NCBI GenBank assembly: GCA_945862165.1
Contig: CAMAXI010000004.1
Location: 62,001 to 126,000, forward strand
DNA: 64,000 nt
From: Chryseobacterium gleum
GTDB taxonomy: Bacteria; Bacteroidota; Bacteroidia; Flavobacteriales_D; Crocinitomicaceae
Reading direction: 5' to 3'
The notes below the pieces were generated by a model that was not told where the DNA came from, ran no database searches, and worked only from the letters and a program-made list of their open reading frames with translations. The position numbers and the translations under genes are program-made. Below, piece after piece: positions 28,844 through 38,149 of the stretch. How positions within the stretch are numbered: the first letter of the stretch is position 1; every line of letters begins with the position of its first letter.

Positions 28844-29141
28844 ATAACCTTTTTCCAATGCGATCTATATGATCTTTCAGTTCAGGAGTTTGAATTTTTT
28901 CGTAATGAACGATGTCAAATTTGTACGGTAAATTAGAATTTTCATTAAGAGCATCATCAATTGCATTTAGTTCTTCATTTCCGATAGTTTGACTTTTAAT
29001 TGCTAAATCAACATCACTACCATTTTTATAATTTCCTTTTGCACGACTTCCAAAAATGACGACTTCATCGATTGCTGTATAATTCAGAAAAACGTTGGAT
29101 ATAAATGCAATATCGCTGTATAAAAGGCCAAATTTTTCCAT
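28821..29141 (-). CDS. mntA: MntA-like nucleotidyltransferase antitoxin
   Basis: 106 residues of a minimal nucleotidyltransferase. The catalytic signature GSx10DxD is exact: Gly31-Ser32, then Asp43 and Asp45 in GSDVDLAI. In characterised MntA/HepT pairs this enzyme silences the HEPN toxin by adding AMP groups to a tyrosine next to the toxin's active site. Its start is 1 bp after the stop of the HEPN gene. The function is by family analogy; the HI0073/HI0074 type of unclear role is an alternative. Confidence 0.78.
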   Translation of the reverse strand: MEKFGLLYSDIAFISNVFLNYTAIDEVVIFGSRAKGNYKNGSDVDLAIKSQTIGNEELNAIDDALNENSNLPYKFDIVHYEKIQTPELKDHIDRIGKRLFITPPKN

Positions 29142-29142
29142 A

Positions 29143-29541
29143 TTATTTAGTAGAAAGCATATTTCTTAATTTCTGAAACAGCTGAATATATTTAGTGTGA
29201 ATAAGCAAATCCAAACTATTCGCTTTTTCTTCATCGTAAGTATGCACTGATAAATTTCGATCCACTAACAAATCCATCCATGCATGTCCATCTTCTATTA
29301 AACCTATTTCAAACGATTTCTTAATTGCATTCCTTGGAGTTCCTATCTCAGTAAAGCCTTGATCTTCTAAATAATCTTTCATGACTTTCCATGAAAGTTC
29401 ACAACACATTTCGAAAAACTGAACAATACCAGCCTTTTGAACTACATCAGGTTGTTCAATTTTTAACGCGCTCTCCAATAATTCCAATGATTTATTGAAA
29501 TTTCTAAAGCGTTGTTTCCATCGTATATCTTCCCCTTCCAT
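29143..29541 (-). CDS. hepT: HepT-like HEPN toxin (HI0074 family)
   Basis: 132 residues, all-helical. The active-site motif RX4HXY of HepT-type ribonucleases is complete: Arg95, His100 and Tyr102 in RNLSVHTY. Tyr102 is the residue expected to be AMPylated by MntA. The family includes the HI0074 nucleotidyltransferase-substrate-binding protein. First gene of a two-gene unit. The pair lies between aroA and a rhodanese gene, outside the genomic island. Confidence 0.78.
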   Translation of the reverse strand: MEGEDIRWKQRFRNFNKSLELLESALKIEQPDVVQKAGIVQFFEMCCELSWKVMKDYLEDQGFTEIGTPRNAIKKSFEIGLIEDGHAWMDLLVDRNLSVHTYDEEKANSLDLLIHTKYIQLFQKLRNMLSTK

Positions 29542-29606
29542 AGGTCAATTTTTATTTTGAATCAGCTATTCTAAAATTTGCCAATTTGCAATCTGTAATT
29601 TACAAA

Positions 29607-29924
29607 TTAATATGCTTCCATACTATCATCAATCTCTCTCGCCCAAGCTAAAATTCCGCCTTCTAAATTGTACAGATTGTCATAGCCATGTTGCGCTTCT
29701 AAGAAATTGATAGCATTTCCACTTCGCATTCCCGAACGACAATGTACAACCACCTTTTTGTCTTTTACTATTTCATCCGCTCTTTCAGGAACTTCATTCA
29801 ATGGAATTAATAACGCATTCAAGGTGCAAATTTCATTTTCATGTGGTTCGCGTACATCCACCAATTGAAAATCTTCGTTGTTATCCATCCAGGATTTTAA
29901 TTCTTGTACTGTGATACTTTTCAT
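29607..29924 (-). CDS. Single-domain rhodanese
   Basis: 105 residues forming one rhodanese domain. LVDVREPHENE is the usual first motif and the active-site loop is CRSGMRSG with the persulfide-carrying Cys62. Such proteins pass sulfane sulfur to acceptors such as thiocyanate, thioredoxin or sulfur-carrier proteins in the cytoplasm. No signal peptide is visible. Downstream of a SpoU methylase gene with a 36-bp gap. Confidence 0.88.
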   Translation of the reverse strand: MKSITVQELKSWMDNNEDFQLVDVREPHENEICTLNALLIPLNEVPERADEIVKDKKVVVHCRSGMRSGNAINFLEAQHGYDNLYNLEGGILAWAREIDDSMEAY

Positions 29925-29960
29925 GTTTTTTAGTTTAAAGTTTAAAGTCGAAAGTTTTGC

Positions 29961-30560
29961 TTAAATCGTAACAATTCCTTCGGTTCCTGAGGTTCTCGAA
30001 GGACCGTCACTTAGTTTATCCTGAGGCTCTCGAAGGGTTCGTTTCGCAAACTCCCATAACACTACACCTGCACATACTGAAACATTCAAACTATGTTTCG
30101 TTCCAAATTGTGGAATTTCTAGTATGTGTTCGCTTAGGTTGATTGCTTCTTGGTCTACACCATCGACTTCATTCCCAAAGATAAGGGCAATTTTTTTAAA
30201 TTCAAGGCTTGGAACATGTTGTAAAAAGGTAGTTTTTTCTGCTTGTTCAATACTTGCGATAGTCACTCCTTCCGTTTTTAATTCGTGGATGAGGTCTAAA
30301 ATATTTTCACGATGTTCCCAAGTGACAGATTCGGTAGCACCTAATGCCGTTTTTTGGATCTCCCGATGCGGTGGAGTTGCCGTAATCCCACAAAGGTAAA
30401 TTTTCTCAATATTGAACGCGTCAGCCGTTCTGAAAAAGGAGCCAATGTTATTCAAACTGCGAATACTATCCAAAATAACGATTACTGGAGCTTTTTTTTG
30501 TGTTTTAAATTCCTCTTCCGAAACACGCTTTAATTCCCATAATTTTAGTTTTCTATTCAT
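29961..30560 (-). CDS. TrmH/SpoU-family RNA 2'-O-methyltransferase
   Basis: 199 residues of the knotted SPOUT fold. Motif 1 is NNIGSFFRTADAF (from residue 37), motif 2 IFGNEVDGV (near 128-135) and motif 3 IPQFGTKHSLNVSVC (149-163) with the SAM-binding knot. It would methylate a ribose in tRNA or rRNA using SAM. The enzyme core ends near residue 172; the last 26 residues are encoded by a dispersed repeat (29977-30037) that has run into the 3' end. Confidence 0.85.
   Translation of the reverse strand: MNRKLKLWELKRVSEEEFKTQKKAPVIVILDSIRSLNNIGSFFRTADAFNIEKIYLCGITATPPHREIQKTALGATESVTWEHRENILDLIHELKTEGVTIASIEQAEKTTFLQHVPSLEFKKIALIFGNEVDGVDQEAINLSEHILEIPQFGTKHSLNVSVCAGVVLWEFAKRTLREPQDKLSDGPSRTSGTEGIVTI
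29977..30037. repeat. REP-like element with two copies of a 17-bp motif
   Basis: CCTGAGGTTCTCGAAGG (29986-30002) and CCTGAGGCTCTCGAAGG (30020-30036) are 34 bp apart in the same direction and differ at one base. A partial inverted piece, CCTTCGG, precedes them. This resembles short extragenic repeats scattered in many bacterial genomes. Here it codes for the C-terminal tail of the SpoU methylase. Confidence 0.6.
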
Positions 30561-30915
30561 TCTTCGAAGAGGATTATTGATTTTGAAAATAAATGTAGTA
30601 ATATGATTTTAGGAAACTTGAATAAATTGCTATTTTTTAGTTTAACAGAGAAAATTTTTGTGTGAAAGTGTGATGTATTAGTAAATTTCCCATAGTGTTT
30701 TTTTAGCGCAGAGATTTTCTAACAAAGTTAGAAAATCTCTGCGTACTCGAAAATTCCGTCAACAACTTCAAATTACCTCTGAGTTCTCTGCGCTAATCTT
30801 TGTTCAAAAATAATATCAACATCAAACTTCCTCTTTGTTAATAATATTCCCCATAAAATCTTCCCTTTCAAACTCCTAGACTCTAAATTTACATCTCAAT
30901 TCAAAATCCAAGAGT
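30561..30915. other. 355-bp gap between the methylase gene and mutS
   Basis: Contains the nested hairpin element at 30703-30796 and otherwise AT-rich sequence. No open frame I would support and no clear full promoter were found; a weak TAAATTTA lies about 30 bp before mutS. Confidence 0.5.
30703..30796. repeat. Nested inverted-repeat element
   Basis: An inner perfect 17-bp inverted repeat, CGCAGAGATTTTCTAAC, occupies 30707-30723 and 30727-30743 with a 3-nt AAA loop. An outer pair, TTAGCGCAGAGA (30703-30714) and its complement (30785-30796), encloses it. The arms share the CGCAGAGA core, so either arm can pair with more than one partner. It looks like a REP or MITE-like mobile hairpin rather than a simple terminator. 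Confidence 0.65.
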
Positions 30916-33531
30916 TTGGCAAAAGAGAAGACACCGAAAAGTGCGAGTGAAACGCCTTTAATGCAGCAATATAATCAAATCAAAGCACGACATCCACAAG
31001 CGTTATTGTTGTTTCGCGTGGGCGATTTTTATGAAACTTTTGGGGAAGATGCGATTAAAACTGCGCGTATTTTAGGGATTACTTTGACCAAGCGAAGAAA
31101 TGGGGATTCACACATTGAGTTAGCCGGATTTCCGCATCATTCGGTAGATAATTACTTGCCAAAATTAGTCCGTGCAGGGCAACGCGTTGCGATTTGCGAT
31201 CAGTTGGAAGATCCGAAAATGACCAAAACAATTGTGAAACGTGGGGTGACCGAATTAGTAACTCCAGGTGTTTCGTTTAATGACCAAGTCTTGGATCAAA
31301 AACGCAACAACTTTTTGTGTGCGGTGCATATGGATACCAAAAATAATGGCGTTTCTTTTTTAGATATTTCTACTGGTGAGTTTTTAGTCGCACAAGGATC
31401 CATGGATTATATTGATAAATTGATTCAAGGATTCGAACCAAGTGAAATTATTTATCAAAAAAAATATACGACACAATTTAAAGCTTCGTTTGGCGAGAAA
31501 TACTATGCCTACAAATTGGAGGACTGGGTGTTTAACGAAGATTTTGCCTTTGAATCCTTAACCAAACATTTTGGCACCAAGAATTTGAAAGGATTTGGTG
31601 TGGAAGGATTACAGGAAGCGATTATTGCCTCTGGAGCGATTTTACATTATTTATCCGAAACACAACATGATAAGTTGGGACATATTACCCAATTATCACG
31701 TATTGAAGAAGATAAGTATGTGTGGTTGGATCGTTTTACGGTAAGAAATTTGGAATTAATCAACTCGCACAACGAAAATGCAACAACGCTGATTGATGTT
31801 TTAGACCAGACATCAACACCAATGGGAGGGAGAATGTTGAAGCGATGGGTAGTGTTACCATTAAAGGAGTTGCTGCCGATAAAAGAGCGTTTGGATTCTG
31901 TAGAATTTTTCACCCAAGAGACTGAAACTGCTTACCGTATTTCGGAGCGCATGAAAGATATCGGTGATTTAGAGCGTTTAATTTCGAAAGTCGCAGTTGG
32001 TCGCGTACATCCTAAAGAGGTTAAACATTTAGAAAATACGCTACGTCAAATTGCACCGATTAAGGCGGAATTATTACAAACAAAGATTGCTTCGTTACAA
32101 AAGATTGGTGATCGCTTGAATCCATGTGAAAAGTTAATTGATTTAATTGCAACGAATTTAATGGAGGAACCAGCAGTGCAAATCGGAAAAGGATTGGTAA
32201 TTGGTAAAGGTGTTCATCAAGAATTAGATGAATTACGTGAAATTTCGTTTAACGGGAAGGCGTATCTGGATGATTTACAAGTTCGGGAATCGGAACGAAC
32301 AGGGATACCCAGTTTAAAAGTTTCCTTTAATAATGTTTTTGGGTATTATTTAGAGGTGACACATACGCACAAGGATAAAGTACCAGAAGAATGGATCCGA
32401 AAGCAAACCTTGGTGAATGCAGAGCGTTACATTACACAGGAATTAAAAGAATACGAAAGTAAAATATTAGGTGCAGAGGATCGTATGCACGTGATTGAAA
32501 CGCGTTTGTTTCAAGAATTGGTGCTCTCCATGGCAGATTATATACAATCGATTCAATTAAATGCTTTGTTAATCGGTCAGTTGGATTGTTTGTTGTCTTT
32601 TGCAACTATTTCTACAGCAAATAATTATGTTCGACCAAATGTCAATGAATCGTTTGCGCTAGAAATAAAAGATGGTCGACATCCAGTGATTGAGAAACAG
32701 TTGAAAGCGGGGGAGGAGTATGTGAGTAATGATGTCTTTTTAGATAAGGATTCCCAACAAATCATTATGATTACGGGACCAAATATGTCAGGTAAGAGTG
32801 CTTTGTTGCGTCAAACAGCATTGATTTCCTTGATGGCACAAATGGGATGTTTTGTTCCTGCGAAATCTGCAAATTTAGGTTTGGTGGATAAAGTCTTTAC
32901 GCGTGTTGGCGCATCTGATAATATTTCTTCTGGAGAATCTACCTTCATGGTAGAGATGAATGAAACGTCGAGTATCTTGAATAACCTTTCCGATCGTAGT
33001 TTGATTTTGTTAGATGAGATTGGGCGTGGTACGAGTACGTACGATGGAATTTCGATTGCATGGGCGATTGCAGAATATATCCATGAACATCCGAAAGTGA
33101 AAGGAAAAACCTTATTTGCAACGCATTACCACGAGTTGAATGAAATGACGAACCAATTTGAACGCATTAAAAATTTCAACGTTTCCGTGAAAGAGACTGG
33201 AAATAAAATTTTGTTTTTACGCAAGTTAGTAGCAGGTGGAAGTGAGCATTCTTTTGGGATTCATGTGGCTAAATTAGCGGGAATGCCGAAACAAGTGATT
33301 GATCGTGCGAATAAAATTTTGGTGCAATTAGAAAAATCGCATGCAGGACAAGAAAAACAAAAAGTAAAATCTGGACCGAGTGTGGATGACATGCAATTAA
33401 GTTTCTTTCAGTTGAATGACCCTGTATTAGAACAGATTAGAGAAGAATTAGTTGCAATTGACATCAATACATTAACACCGGTAGAGGCATTGATAAAATT
33501 AAATGAAATAAAAAAATGGACAGGAGGATAA
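30916..33531 (+). CDS. mutS: DNA mismatch repair protein MutS
   Basis: 871 residues. MutS binds mismatches and uses ATP to call in repair. The N-terminal mismatch-recognition domain carries the conserved [11 protein letters not shown] and the FYETFGEDA (Phe-x-Glu) wedge. The Walker A is GPNMSGKS (near 620), Walker [15 protein letters not shown] (near 700), and the family's ATHYHEL follows. The start is TTG at 30916; the next Met would cut off the usual short leader, and MAKEK is the typical opening in this phylum. Length matches the family. Confidence 0.93.
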   Translation: MAKEKTPKSASETPLMQQYNQIKARHPQALLLFRVGDFYETFGEDAIKTARILGITLTKRRNGDSHIELAGFPHHSVDNYLPKLVRAGQRVAICDQLEDPKMTKTIVKRGVTELVTPGVSFNDQVLDQKRNNFLCAVHMDTKNNGVSFLDISTGEFLVAQGSMDYIDKLIQGFEPSEIIYQKKYTTQFKASFGEKYYAYKLEDWVFNEDFAFESLTKHFGTKNLKGFGVEGLQEAIIASGAILHYLSETQHDKLGHITQLSRIEEDKYVWLDRFTVRNLELINSHNENATTLIDVLDQTSTPMGGRMLKRWVVLPLKELLPIKERLDSVEFFTQETETAYRISERMKDIGDLERLISKVAVGRVHPKEVKHLENTLRQIAPIKAELLQTKIASLQKIGDRLNPCEKLIDLIATNLMEEPAVQIGKGLVIGKGVHQELDELREISFNGKAYLDDLQVRESERTGIPSLKVSFNNVFGYYLEVTHTHKDKVPEEWIRKQTLVNAERYITQELKEYESKILGAEDRMHVIETRLFQELVLSMADYIQSIQLNALLIGQLDCLLSFATISTANNYVRPNVNESFALEIKDGRHPVIEKQLKAGEEYVSNDVFLDKDSQQIIMITGPNMSGKSALLRQTALISLMAQMGCFVPAKSANLGLVDKVFTRVGASDNISSGESTFMVEMNETSSILNNLSDRSLILLDEIGRGTSTYDGISIAWAIAEYIHEHPKVKGKTLFATHYHELNEMTNQFERIKNFNVSVKETGNKILFLRKLVAGGSEHSFGIHVAKLAGMPKQVIDRANKILVQLEKSHAGQEKQKVKSGPSVDDMQLSFFQLNDPVLEQIREELVAIDINTLTPVEALIKLNEIKKWTGG

Positions 33532-33549
33532 AAAAAGTTTTACAAAGTC

Positions 33550-33579
33550 TTTGAGAATTAAAAATCTTACGTATCTTTG
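33550..33579 (+). promoter_or_regulatory. Promoter of the tRNA-Gly/tRNA-Leu pair
   Basis: TTTG at 33550-33553 and TATCTTTG at 33572-33579, 18 nt apart, form a good match to the Bacteroidota consensus. Transcription would begin near 33586, about 50 bp before the first tRNA. Confidence 0.7.
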
Positions 33580-33634
33580 CACACGCTTTTAAGGGAATAA
33601 TTAACGAATTATTTTTTAACCTTGAGGTTTTACT

Positions 33635-33707
<73 letters not shown>

Positions 33708-33722
33708 CAATAATTTAAGTCT

Positions 33723-33806
33723 GCTCGAGTGGTGGAATTGGTAGACACGCCGGACTTAAAATCCTGTGCCTGTATGGGCGTGCGGGTTCAAGTCCCGCCT
33801 CGAGTA
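33723..33806 (+). tRNA. tRNA-Leu (anticodon TAA), island integration target
   Basis: An 84-nt class II tRNA. The acceptor GCTCGAG (33723-33729) pairs with CTCGAGT (33799-33805) with a first G-U pair, discriminator A. Anticodon TAA sits in CTTAAAA, a long variable arm is present, and the T-arm is GCGGGTTCAAGTCCCGC. Its 3' end (33793-33807) is repeated at 55492-55506, marking it as the integration site of the genomic island; the gene is left intact. Confidence 0.95.
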
Positions 33807-33807
33807 C
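33793..33807 (+). mobile_element. attL: Attachment site, left end of the island
   Basis: TCCCGCCTCGAGTAC, the 3' end of tRNA-Leu, is repeated exactly at 55492-55506. Just inside are two direct repeats TTAGTCAACC (33842-33851 and 33853-33862), likely integrase arm sites, and a small palindrome GTTGATAATCAAC (33815-33827). Confidence 0.82.
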
Positions 33808-33841
33808 AAAATGTGTTGATAATCAACGGTTTAGACGAGTC

Positions 33842-33862
33842 TTAGTCAACCGTTAGTCAACC
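33842..33862 (+). repeat. Pair of integrase arm-type direct repeats (left)
   Basis: TTAGTCAACC occurs twice 11 bp apart. The same arrangement with the same spacing occurs at the right end (55357-55377), so the repeats are tied to the two att sites. Confidence 0.65.
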
Positions 33863-33874
33863 AAAAGCAATAAG

Positions 33875-33902
33875 AAAGGTCTTTACGAAAGTTTAGACCT
33901 TT
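33875..33902 (+). terminator. Terminator hairpin near attL
   Basis: AAAGGTCT and AGACCTTT form a stem, followed by a run of T. It would stop transcription coming out of the tRNA genes into the island. Confidence 0.65.
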
Positions 33903-33960
33903 TTTATTTAATCTTATTTTTTACTATTTATTTAATTGTTTAAAATAGTTTTGATAAACT

Positions 33961-33993
33961 AAAAGAGGTCTTTACAACGTAAAGACCTCTTTT
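33961..33993. terminator. Bidirectional terminator hairpin
   Basis: A perfect 15-bp inverted repeat (AAAAGAGGTCTTTAC) with a 3-nt loop, A-rich on one side and T-rich on the other, so it can work in both directions. It lies between the HTH gene end and attL and shares the AGGTCTTTAC core with the hairpin at 33875. Confidence 0.7.
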
Positions 33994-34043
33994 AACTAAA
34001 TGAATACAGTTTTCTAGTAAATTATTATTCATACAACTTTCAT

Positions 34044-34310
34044 TTAGTTAATTGGAATAATTGATGAGAGTATTTCATGTTTTTTGTAATAGACTCTGTT
34101 ACCTATTCCATAGCTTTTTAATTTACCACTTTTGGTATGCTTCCATAAGGTCGTCTTATTTATAGATAATAATTTACAAGTATCTGTTCTGCTTAATAAT
34201 TCTTCATCTGTTGTAGAATTATTAACCTCTGATTTTTGTGTAATAAAGCTTATTAAAGCTTTTGCTAATTCCTCGATGGACATACTACATAATACAATTT
34301 TTTCAGTCAT
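34044..34310 (-). CDS. Excisionase-like helix-turn-helix protein
   Basis: About 88 residues from the ATG at 34310 (an upstream start at 34352 would add 14). The C-terminal half is a MerR/excisionase-like HTH: TDTCKLLSINKTTLWKHT then SGKLKSYGIGNRVYYKK, a common form in Bacteroidota mobile elements next to integrases. It could act as a recombination directionality factor or as a regulator of the integrase or R-M genes. It lies at the left end of the island while the integrase lies at the right end, so the two are neighbours in the circular form. Confidence 0.7.
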   Translation of the reverse strand: MTEKIVLCSMSIEELAKALISFITQKSEVNNSTTDEELLSRTDTCKLLSINKTTLWKHTKSGKLKSYGIGNRVYYKKHEILSSIIPIN

Positions 34311-34739
34311 ATATTTTAATTTTTTTTGTTTATACTGCGAATATAGGAGCATAATTTATTTTAAAAAAACGACTTTTTACTGGTTTGAATAATCCTATAT
34401 TGTATTATTTAAAATATTGTAAATGAGTGTTTTAATTTTTGTGTTTTGGTGTATATTTAACAATTTGTTAACATTGAGTTTGATGAATTGTTTTTTGAAA
34501 GTTAGATTATGTATAATGGTTTATTCTTTGGTATTCTTTAGATTTATTTATAAGTCTAATTTTTTCAAACTCATTTTTACCCCAAAATTTTTTTTGAACC
34601 AATCCGATTACCAGTTATCTAAATAAACGTAGGGGGTACTCTTTAGCAGTTCACATAGGGTGGGAGGGGTATATGATATAAGAGTATTTTTTCGTGACTC
34701 CACCCTAACCCTATGTGATAACCTAACTATATGAAAATT
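34311..34739. other. 429-bp gap with an inverted repeat
   Basis: Strongly AT-rich up to about 34620, then an unusually G-rich patch. TCACATAGGG (34651-34660) and its exact complement CCCTATGTGA (34709-34718) enclose about 48 bp. A 67-codon open frame at 34423-34626 is hydrophobic low-complexity sequence and I do not support it as a gene. The inverted repeat may be a recombination, replication or regulatory site. Confidence 0.45.
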
Positions 34740-35015
34740 TTATTTAAAATTTAAGATACTATTTTGAAGAAATTCCCATTCAAATAGCTCATTTAAACTA
34801 TTATTCTGAATTAAATATTTGTATTCAGTTAACAGTGACTGTTCATCATAAGTTGCATATTCTTCGTATTTCGAAGATACATACTCCTTAAGTAATTGCT
34901 TCAGAATTGGATTGAATTCTAATGTATTAAAGTTTTCAATAAATGGTGAACACAAATGTGTTGGTTTGTTGTGTATAATCTCTTTTCTCATATCATATTT
35001 ATTAATAAATATCAA
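34740..35015 (-). CDS. Small protein of unknown function at the end of the hsd operon
   Basis: 91 residues (83 if the ATG at 34991 is used). Acidic, mostly helical, no signal peptide, no recognised motif. It follows hsdR by 43 bp in the same direction and is probably translated from the same transcript. Small genes at the end of defence operons sometimes encode regulators or accessory factors, but nothing in this sequence shows that. Function unknown. Confidence 0.5.
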   Translation of the reverse strand: MIFINKYDMRKEIIHNKPTHLCSPFIENFNTLEFNPILKQLLKEYVSSKYEEYATYDEQSLLTEYKYLIQNNSLNELFEWEFLQNSILNFK

Positions 35016-35058
35016 GAGAATTTTAAAAGACTAATTTTTTAAAAAAATATTTTTAACC

Positions 35059-38000
35059 TCATCTGCTCAACCTATCATAAACTTTTTTAAGCATATAGTT
35101 TCTCACTAAACCTCCAAATTCTTTGTCATCCATCATCTTAGCAAAGATATCCTGATTCTGCTCCATTCTTCCAATAAGTTTATCCATAAACATATCCTCG
35201 AAACCAAACTTAAAATTCTCTATAGGATTGTTTTTAGCTTGTTCTTGAAGGTTTGAGTCTGCAACCATATCTTCTTCTATCTGGTCAAAGAAAAGTTTAT
35301 CAGCGGTGTTAAATTCTGTAGCAAAACGTTTGTTTAATACCTCTATAATTTCAGACAATGCGGCTTGGTCTTCCTTGGTCATGCGAAGACCAGCTTCACC
35401 ACCACCATCTAATTCATATATTCCTTGACTTTCCATAGCAATATTTTGCTCCGCTATTTTTTGAAGTCTATAATATTCCAATGATACCTCATCACCCAAT
35501 TTGAATTTATCAATTTGAGATGTTCTAGGTAACTTCTTGAATAAGTATCTAGTGTAAGTAAATAATTTCTCCAAATCGATATCTGAAAAAGGCATTATTT
35601 GAGTCAAAAACGAATAGGTTCTATTAAAACTTTGCAATGTGTTTTTGAAGTCTTCTTGCGTTACTTCCGTTCCTATTACATTCGTATCTGAGTTCTCTTC
35701 TGGTAGTTGTTTAAATCGCTCGACAGCTGGGTCAATACATGCATTTAGTTTACCTTGTTCAGATACACTTATTGACTTTGCTGATTTAAAGTAAATATTG
35801 CAAAATGTATTCACTTCTGATTCCCAGATGATGTTTGCTTTTTCAATTTCAGCTTTTAAATCGTATAAGTGATTTGGGTCTGAGTTCTCCTTGATTGAAG
35901 TTAATTCATAATACGGTTGAAAGGAATTCAATATGTCCTCTGTGTCGTTTGCGAAATCTAATACAAAAGTATCTTCTTTCCCAGCACACATTCTGTTCAA
36001 TCTGGATAATGTTTGTACTGCTTTAACACCAGAAAGTTTTTTATCTACATACATCGTATGCAATAAAGGTTGGTCAAATCCAGTTTGGTATTTATCTGCA
36101 ACCAACAACAGTTGATATTCATCTGATTCGAACTTTCTTGGTAATTCCTTTTCTGCGAATCCATTTAATTCAACTTCTGTTACACCTTCTGGATATGCAT
36201 CATAGATAACTTTACCAGAGAATGCTACAATGGTTTTAACATCGGTATATCCTTTCTCTTTGATGTATTTATCAAACTCTTCTTTGTAGCGAACAGCATG
36301 TAAACGTGAACTACTTACTACCATTGCTTTGGCTTTACCACCAATTTTCTTGGAAACAACTTGACGGAAGTGTTCAATCATTACTTCTGCTTTCTGAGAA
36401 AGGTTATGTGGGTGTAATGACATAAATCGACCAATAGCCCTCGACGCTTTTTTCTTATTTACCTTAGGGTCATCTTCGATATCTTTTGATAGTTTGAAAT
36501 AAGTTTTATAGGTAGTGTAATTCTTTAATACATCTAGAATAAAACCTTCTTCAATCGCTTGCTTCATTGAGTACAAGTGAAATGGTTCTGGTTTACCATT
36601 AGAACCTTTAATTCCAAATACTTCTACTGTTTTTGGTTTTGGTGTAGCTGTAAAACCAAAGAAACTCAAATTCGCTTGTTTACCACGAGCCAACATAGAC
36701 TTTCTGATTTCATCTTCTGCATCTTCTTCTAATCCAGTATATGCTTCATCCTTTTCAGCATCTTCTAATGACTTTGCAGAAAGCACTTCTTTCATTTTCT
36801 TAGTTGCTTCACCACCTTGTGATGAATGTGCTTCATCGATGATAACTGCATACTTTCTTGCTGGTAGTTCACCAATCTTATCTAATATAAATGGAAACTT
36901 TTGAAGTGTAGTAATGATTATGTTTGAACCAGCGGATAATGAATCTGCTAATTGTTGTGAATCTTTATCAATCTTTTGAACCACTCCATCCTTATGCTCG
37001 AATTGATATATAGTATTTTGTAATTGTGAGTCTAAAACCTTTCTATCTGTGATTACGATTACTGAATCAAATATACGGTTGTTAGCATCATCATGTAAAC
37101 TCGATAAGCGATACGATAACCAAGCAATCGAATTAGACTTACCAGAACCAGCAGAATGTTGGATTAGGTAGTTTTTACCAGCTCCGTTCAATTTAGCATC
37201 TTCTGTTACTTTTCTAACCACTTGCATTTGGTGAAAACGAGGGAAGATAATTGTTTCCTTCTTCTTTTTAACTCCATTGATTTCGAATTCTGAAACACTT
37301 AGATGAAGGAATTTTCCAATGATATCCATAAATGAATCTCTCACCCAAACTTGCTCCCAAAGGTAAGCTGTTCTATATCCAGATTTATTTGGTGGATTCC
37401 CAGCTCCATTGTTGTATCCTAAATTAAATGGTAAGTATCTTGTGTTTTTACCATCTAATTTAGTGGTCATATATGCTTCATCTGTATCAACAGCAAAATG
37501 TACTAATGTTCTTTTCTTAAAATGAAAGATTGGTTCATTAGGTTCTCGGTCATATACATATTGCTTTTTAGCATTCTCAACACTTTGACCAGAGAACTGA
37601 TTTTTAAGCTCTATGGTAGCGATAGGCAACCCATTCAATGAAAGTACCATATCAATAGAGTTCTTTCCTACACGCTCATAATATAGCTGTCTAGTAACAG
37701 TTAATTGATTGGTTTTATATAGTAAGTCTGCTTCTGGATTTAAAGTCGTTTCTGGCTTGAAATAAGCCATCTGAAACTTTACCCCATAATCAGTAAATCC
37801 CTTACGAATAACATCTAAAATTCCACGTAGGTCAATTTCTTTTACTAAACGTTGAATTACTTTTTTCTCTACTTCCTCTTTATGAATGTTTACAATCTTA
37901 TCCCAAGCAGTTGGTTGAGATAATTGTAAGAATTCAATAATATAAGAAGGGAACAATCCCAATTGTGCATCAAACTTTGAGGATGAACCTTGTTTATATC

Positions 38001-38070
38001 CACCTGATTCCACTAATGCAATTTCGATTGCGGATTCAAATGTCAATTCTGTATGTATTCCTTGTGCCAT
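35059..38070 (-). CDS. hsdR: Type I restriction enzyme, R (motor/nuclease) subunit
   Basis: 1003 residues. The N-terminal nuclease domain has Asp140 and Glu154-Leu-Lys156 (ELKN), matching the PD-(D/E)xK site. A superfamily 2 helicase motor follows: Walker A GSGKS at 308-312, the DEAH box at 412-415, and motif III in FFGFTATPK. The C-terminal helical part would join the methylase core. It cleaves unmodified DNA after translocation together with HsdM and HsdS. Motifs are intact, so it should be active. It is separated from hsdS by two extra genes. Confidence 0.93.
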   Translation of the reverse strand: MAQGIHTELTFESAIEIALVESGGYKQGSSSKFDAQLGLFPSYIIEFLQLSQPTAWDKIVNIHKEEVEKKVIQRLVKEIDLRGILDVIRKGFTDYGVKFQMAYFKPETTLNPEADLLYKTNQLTVTRQLYYERVGKNSIDMVLSLNGLPIATIELKNQFSGQSVENAKKQYVYDREPNEPIFHFKKRTLVHFAVDTDEAYMTTKLDGKNTRYLPFNLGYNNGAGNPPNKSGYRTAYLWEQVWVRDSFMDIIGKFLHLSVSEFEINGVKKKKETIIFPRFHQMQVVRKVTEDAKLNGAGKNYLIQHSAGSGKSNSIAWLSYRLSSLHDDANNRIFDSVIVITDRKVLDSQLQNTIYQFEHKDGVVQKIDKDSQQLADSLSAGSNIIITTLQKFPFILDKIGELPARKYAVIIDEAHSSQGGEATKKMKEVLSAKSLEDAEKDEAYTGLEEDAEDEIRKSMLARGKQANLSFFGFTATPKPKTVEVFGIKGSNGKPEPFHLYSMKQAIEEGFILDVLKNYTTYKTYFKLSKDIEDDPKVNKKKASRAIGRFMSLHPHNLSQKAEVMIEHFRQVVSKKIGGKAKAMVVSSSRLHAVRYKEEFDKYIKEKGYTDVKTIVAFSGKVIYDAYPEGVTEVELNGFAEKELPRKFESDEYQLLLVADKYQTGFDQPLLHTMYVDKKLSGVKAVQTLSRLNRMCAGKEDTFVLDFANDTEDILNSFQPYYELTSIKENSDPNHLYDLKAEIEKANIIWESEVNTFCNIYFKSAKSISVSEQGKLNACIDPAVERFKQLPEENSDTNVIGTEVTQEDFKNTLQSFNRTYSFLTQIMPFSDIDLEKLFTYTRYLFKKLPRTSQIDKFKLGDEVSLEYYRLQKIAEQNIAMESQGIYELDGGGEAGLRMTKEDQAALSEIIEVLNKRFATEFNTADKLFFDQIEEDMVADSNLQEQAKNNPIENFKFGFEDMFMDKLIGRMEQNQDIFAKMMDDKEFGGLVRNYMLKKVYDRLSR

Positions 38071-38149
38071 AATATCTAAAAATGTCTAAAAACTTATGCA
38101 AGTTTATCTAAAAGTTCATCTAAAATTTAAGTAACCTAACTGAAATTAG

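Noticed and set aside
34423-34626. 67-codon open frame in the gap left of the hsd operon
   Set aside because: AT-rich, hydrophobic and repetitive; no start signal or known motif.
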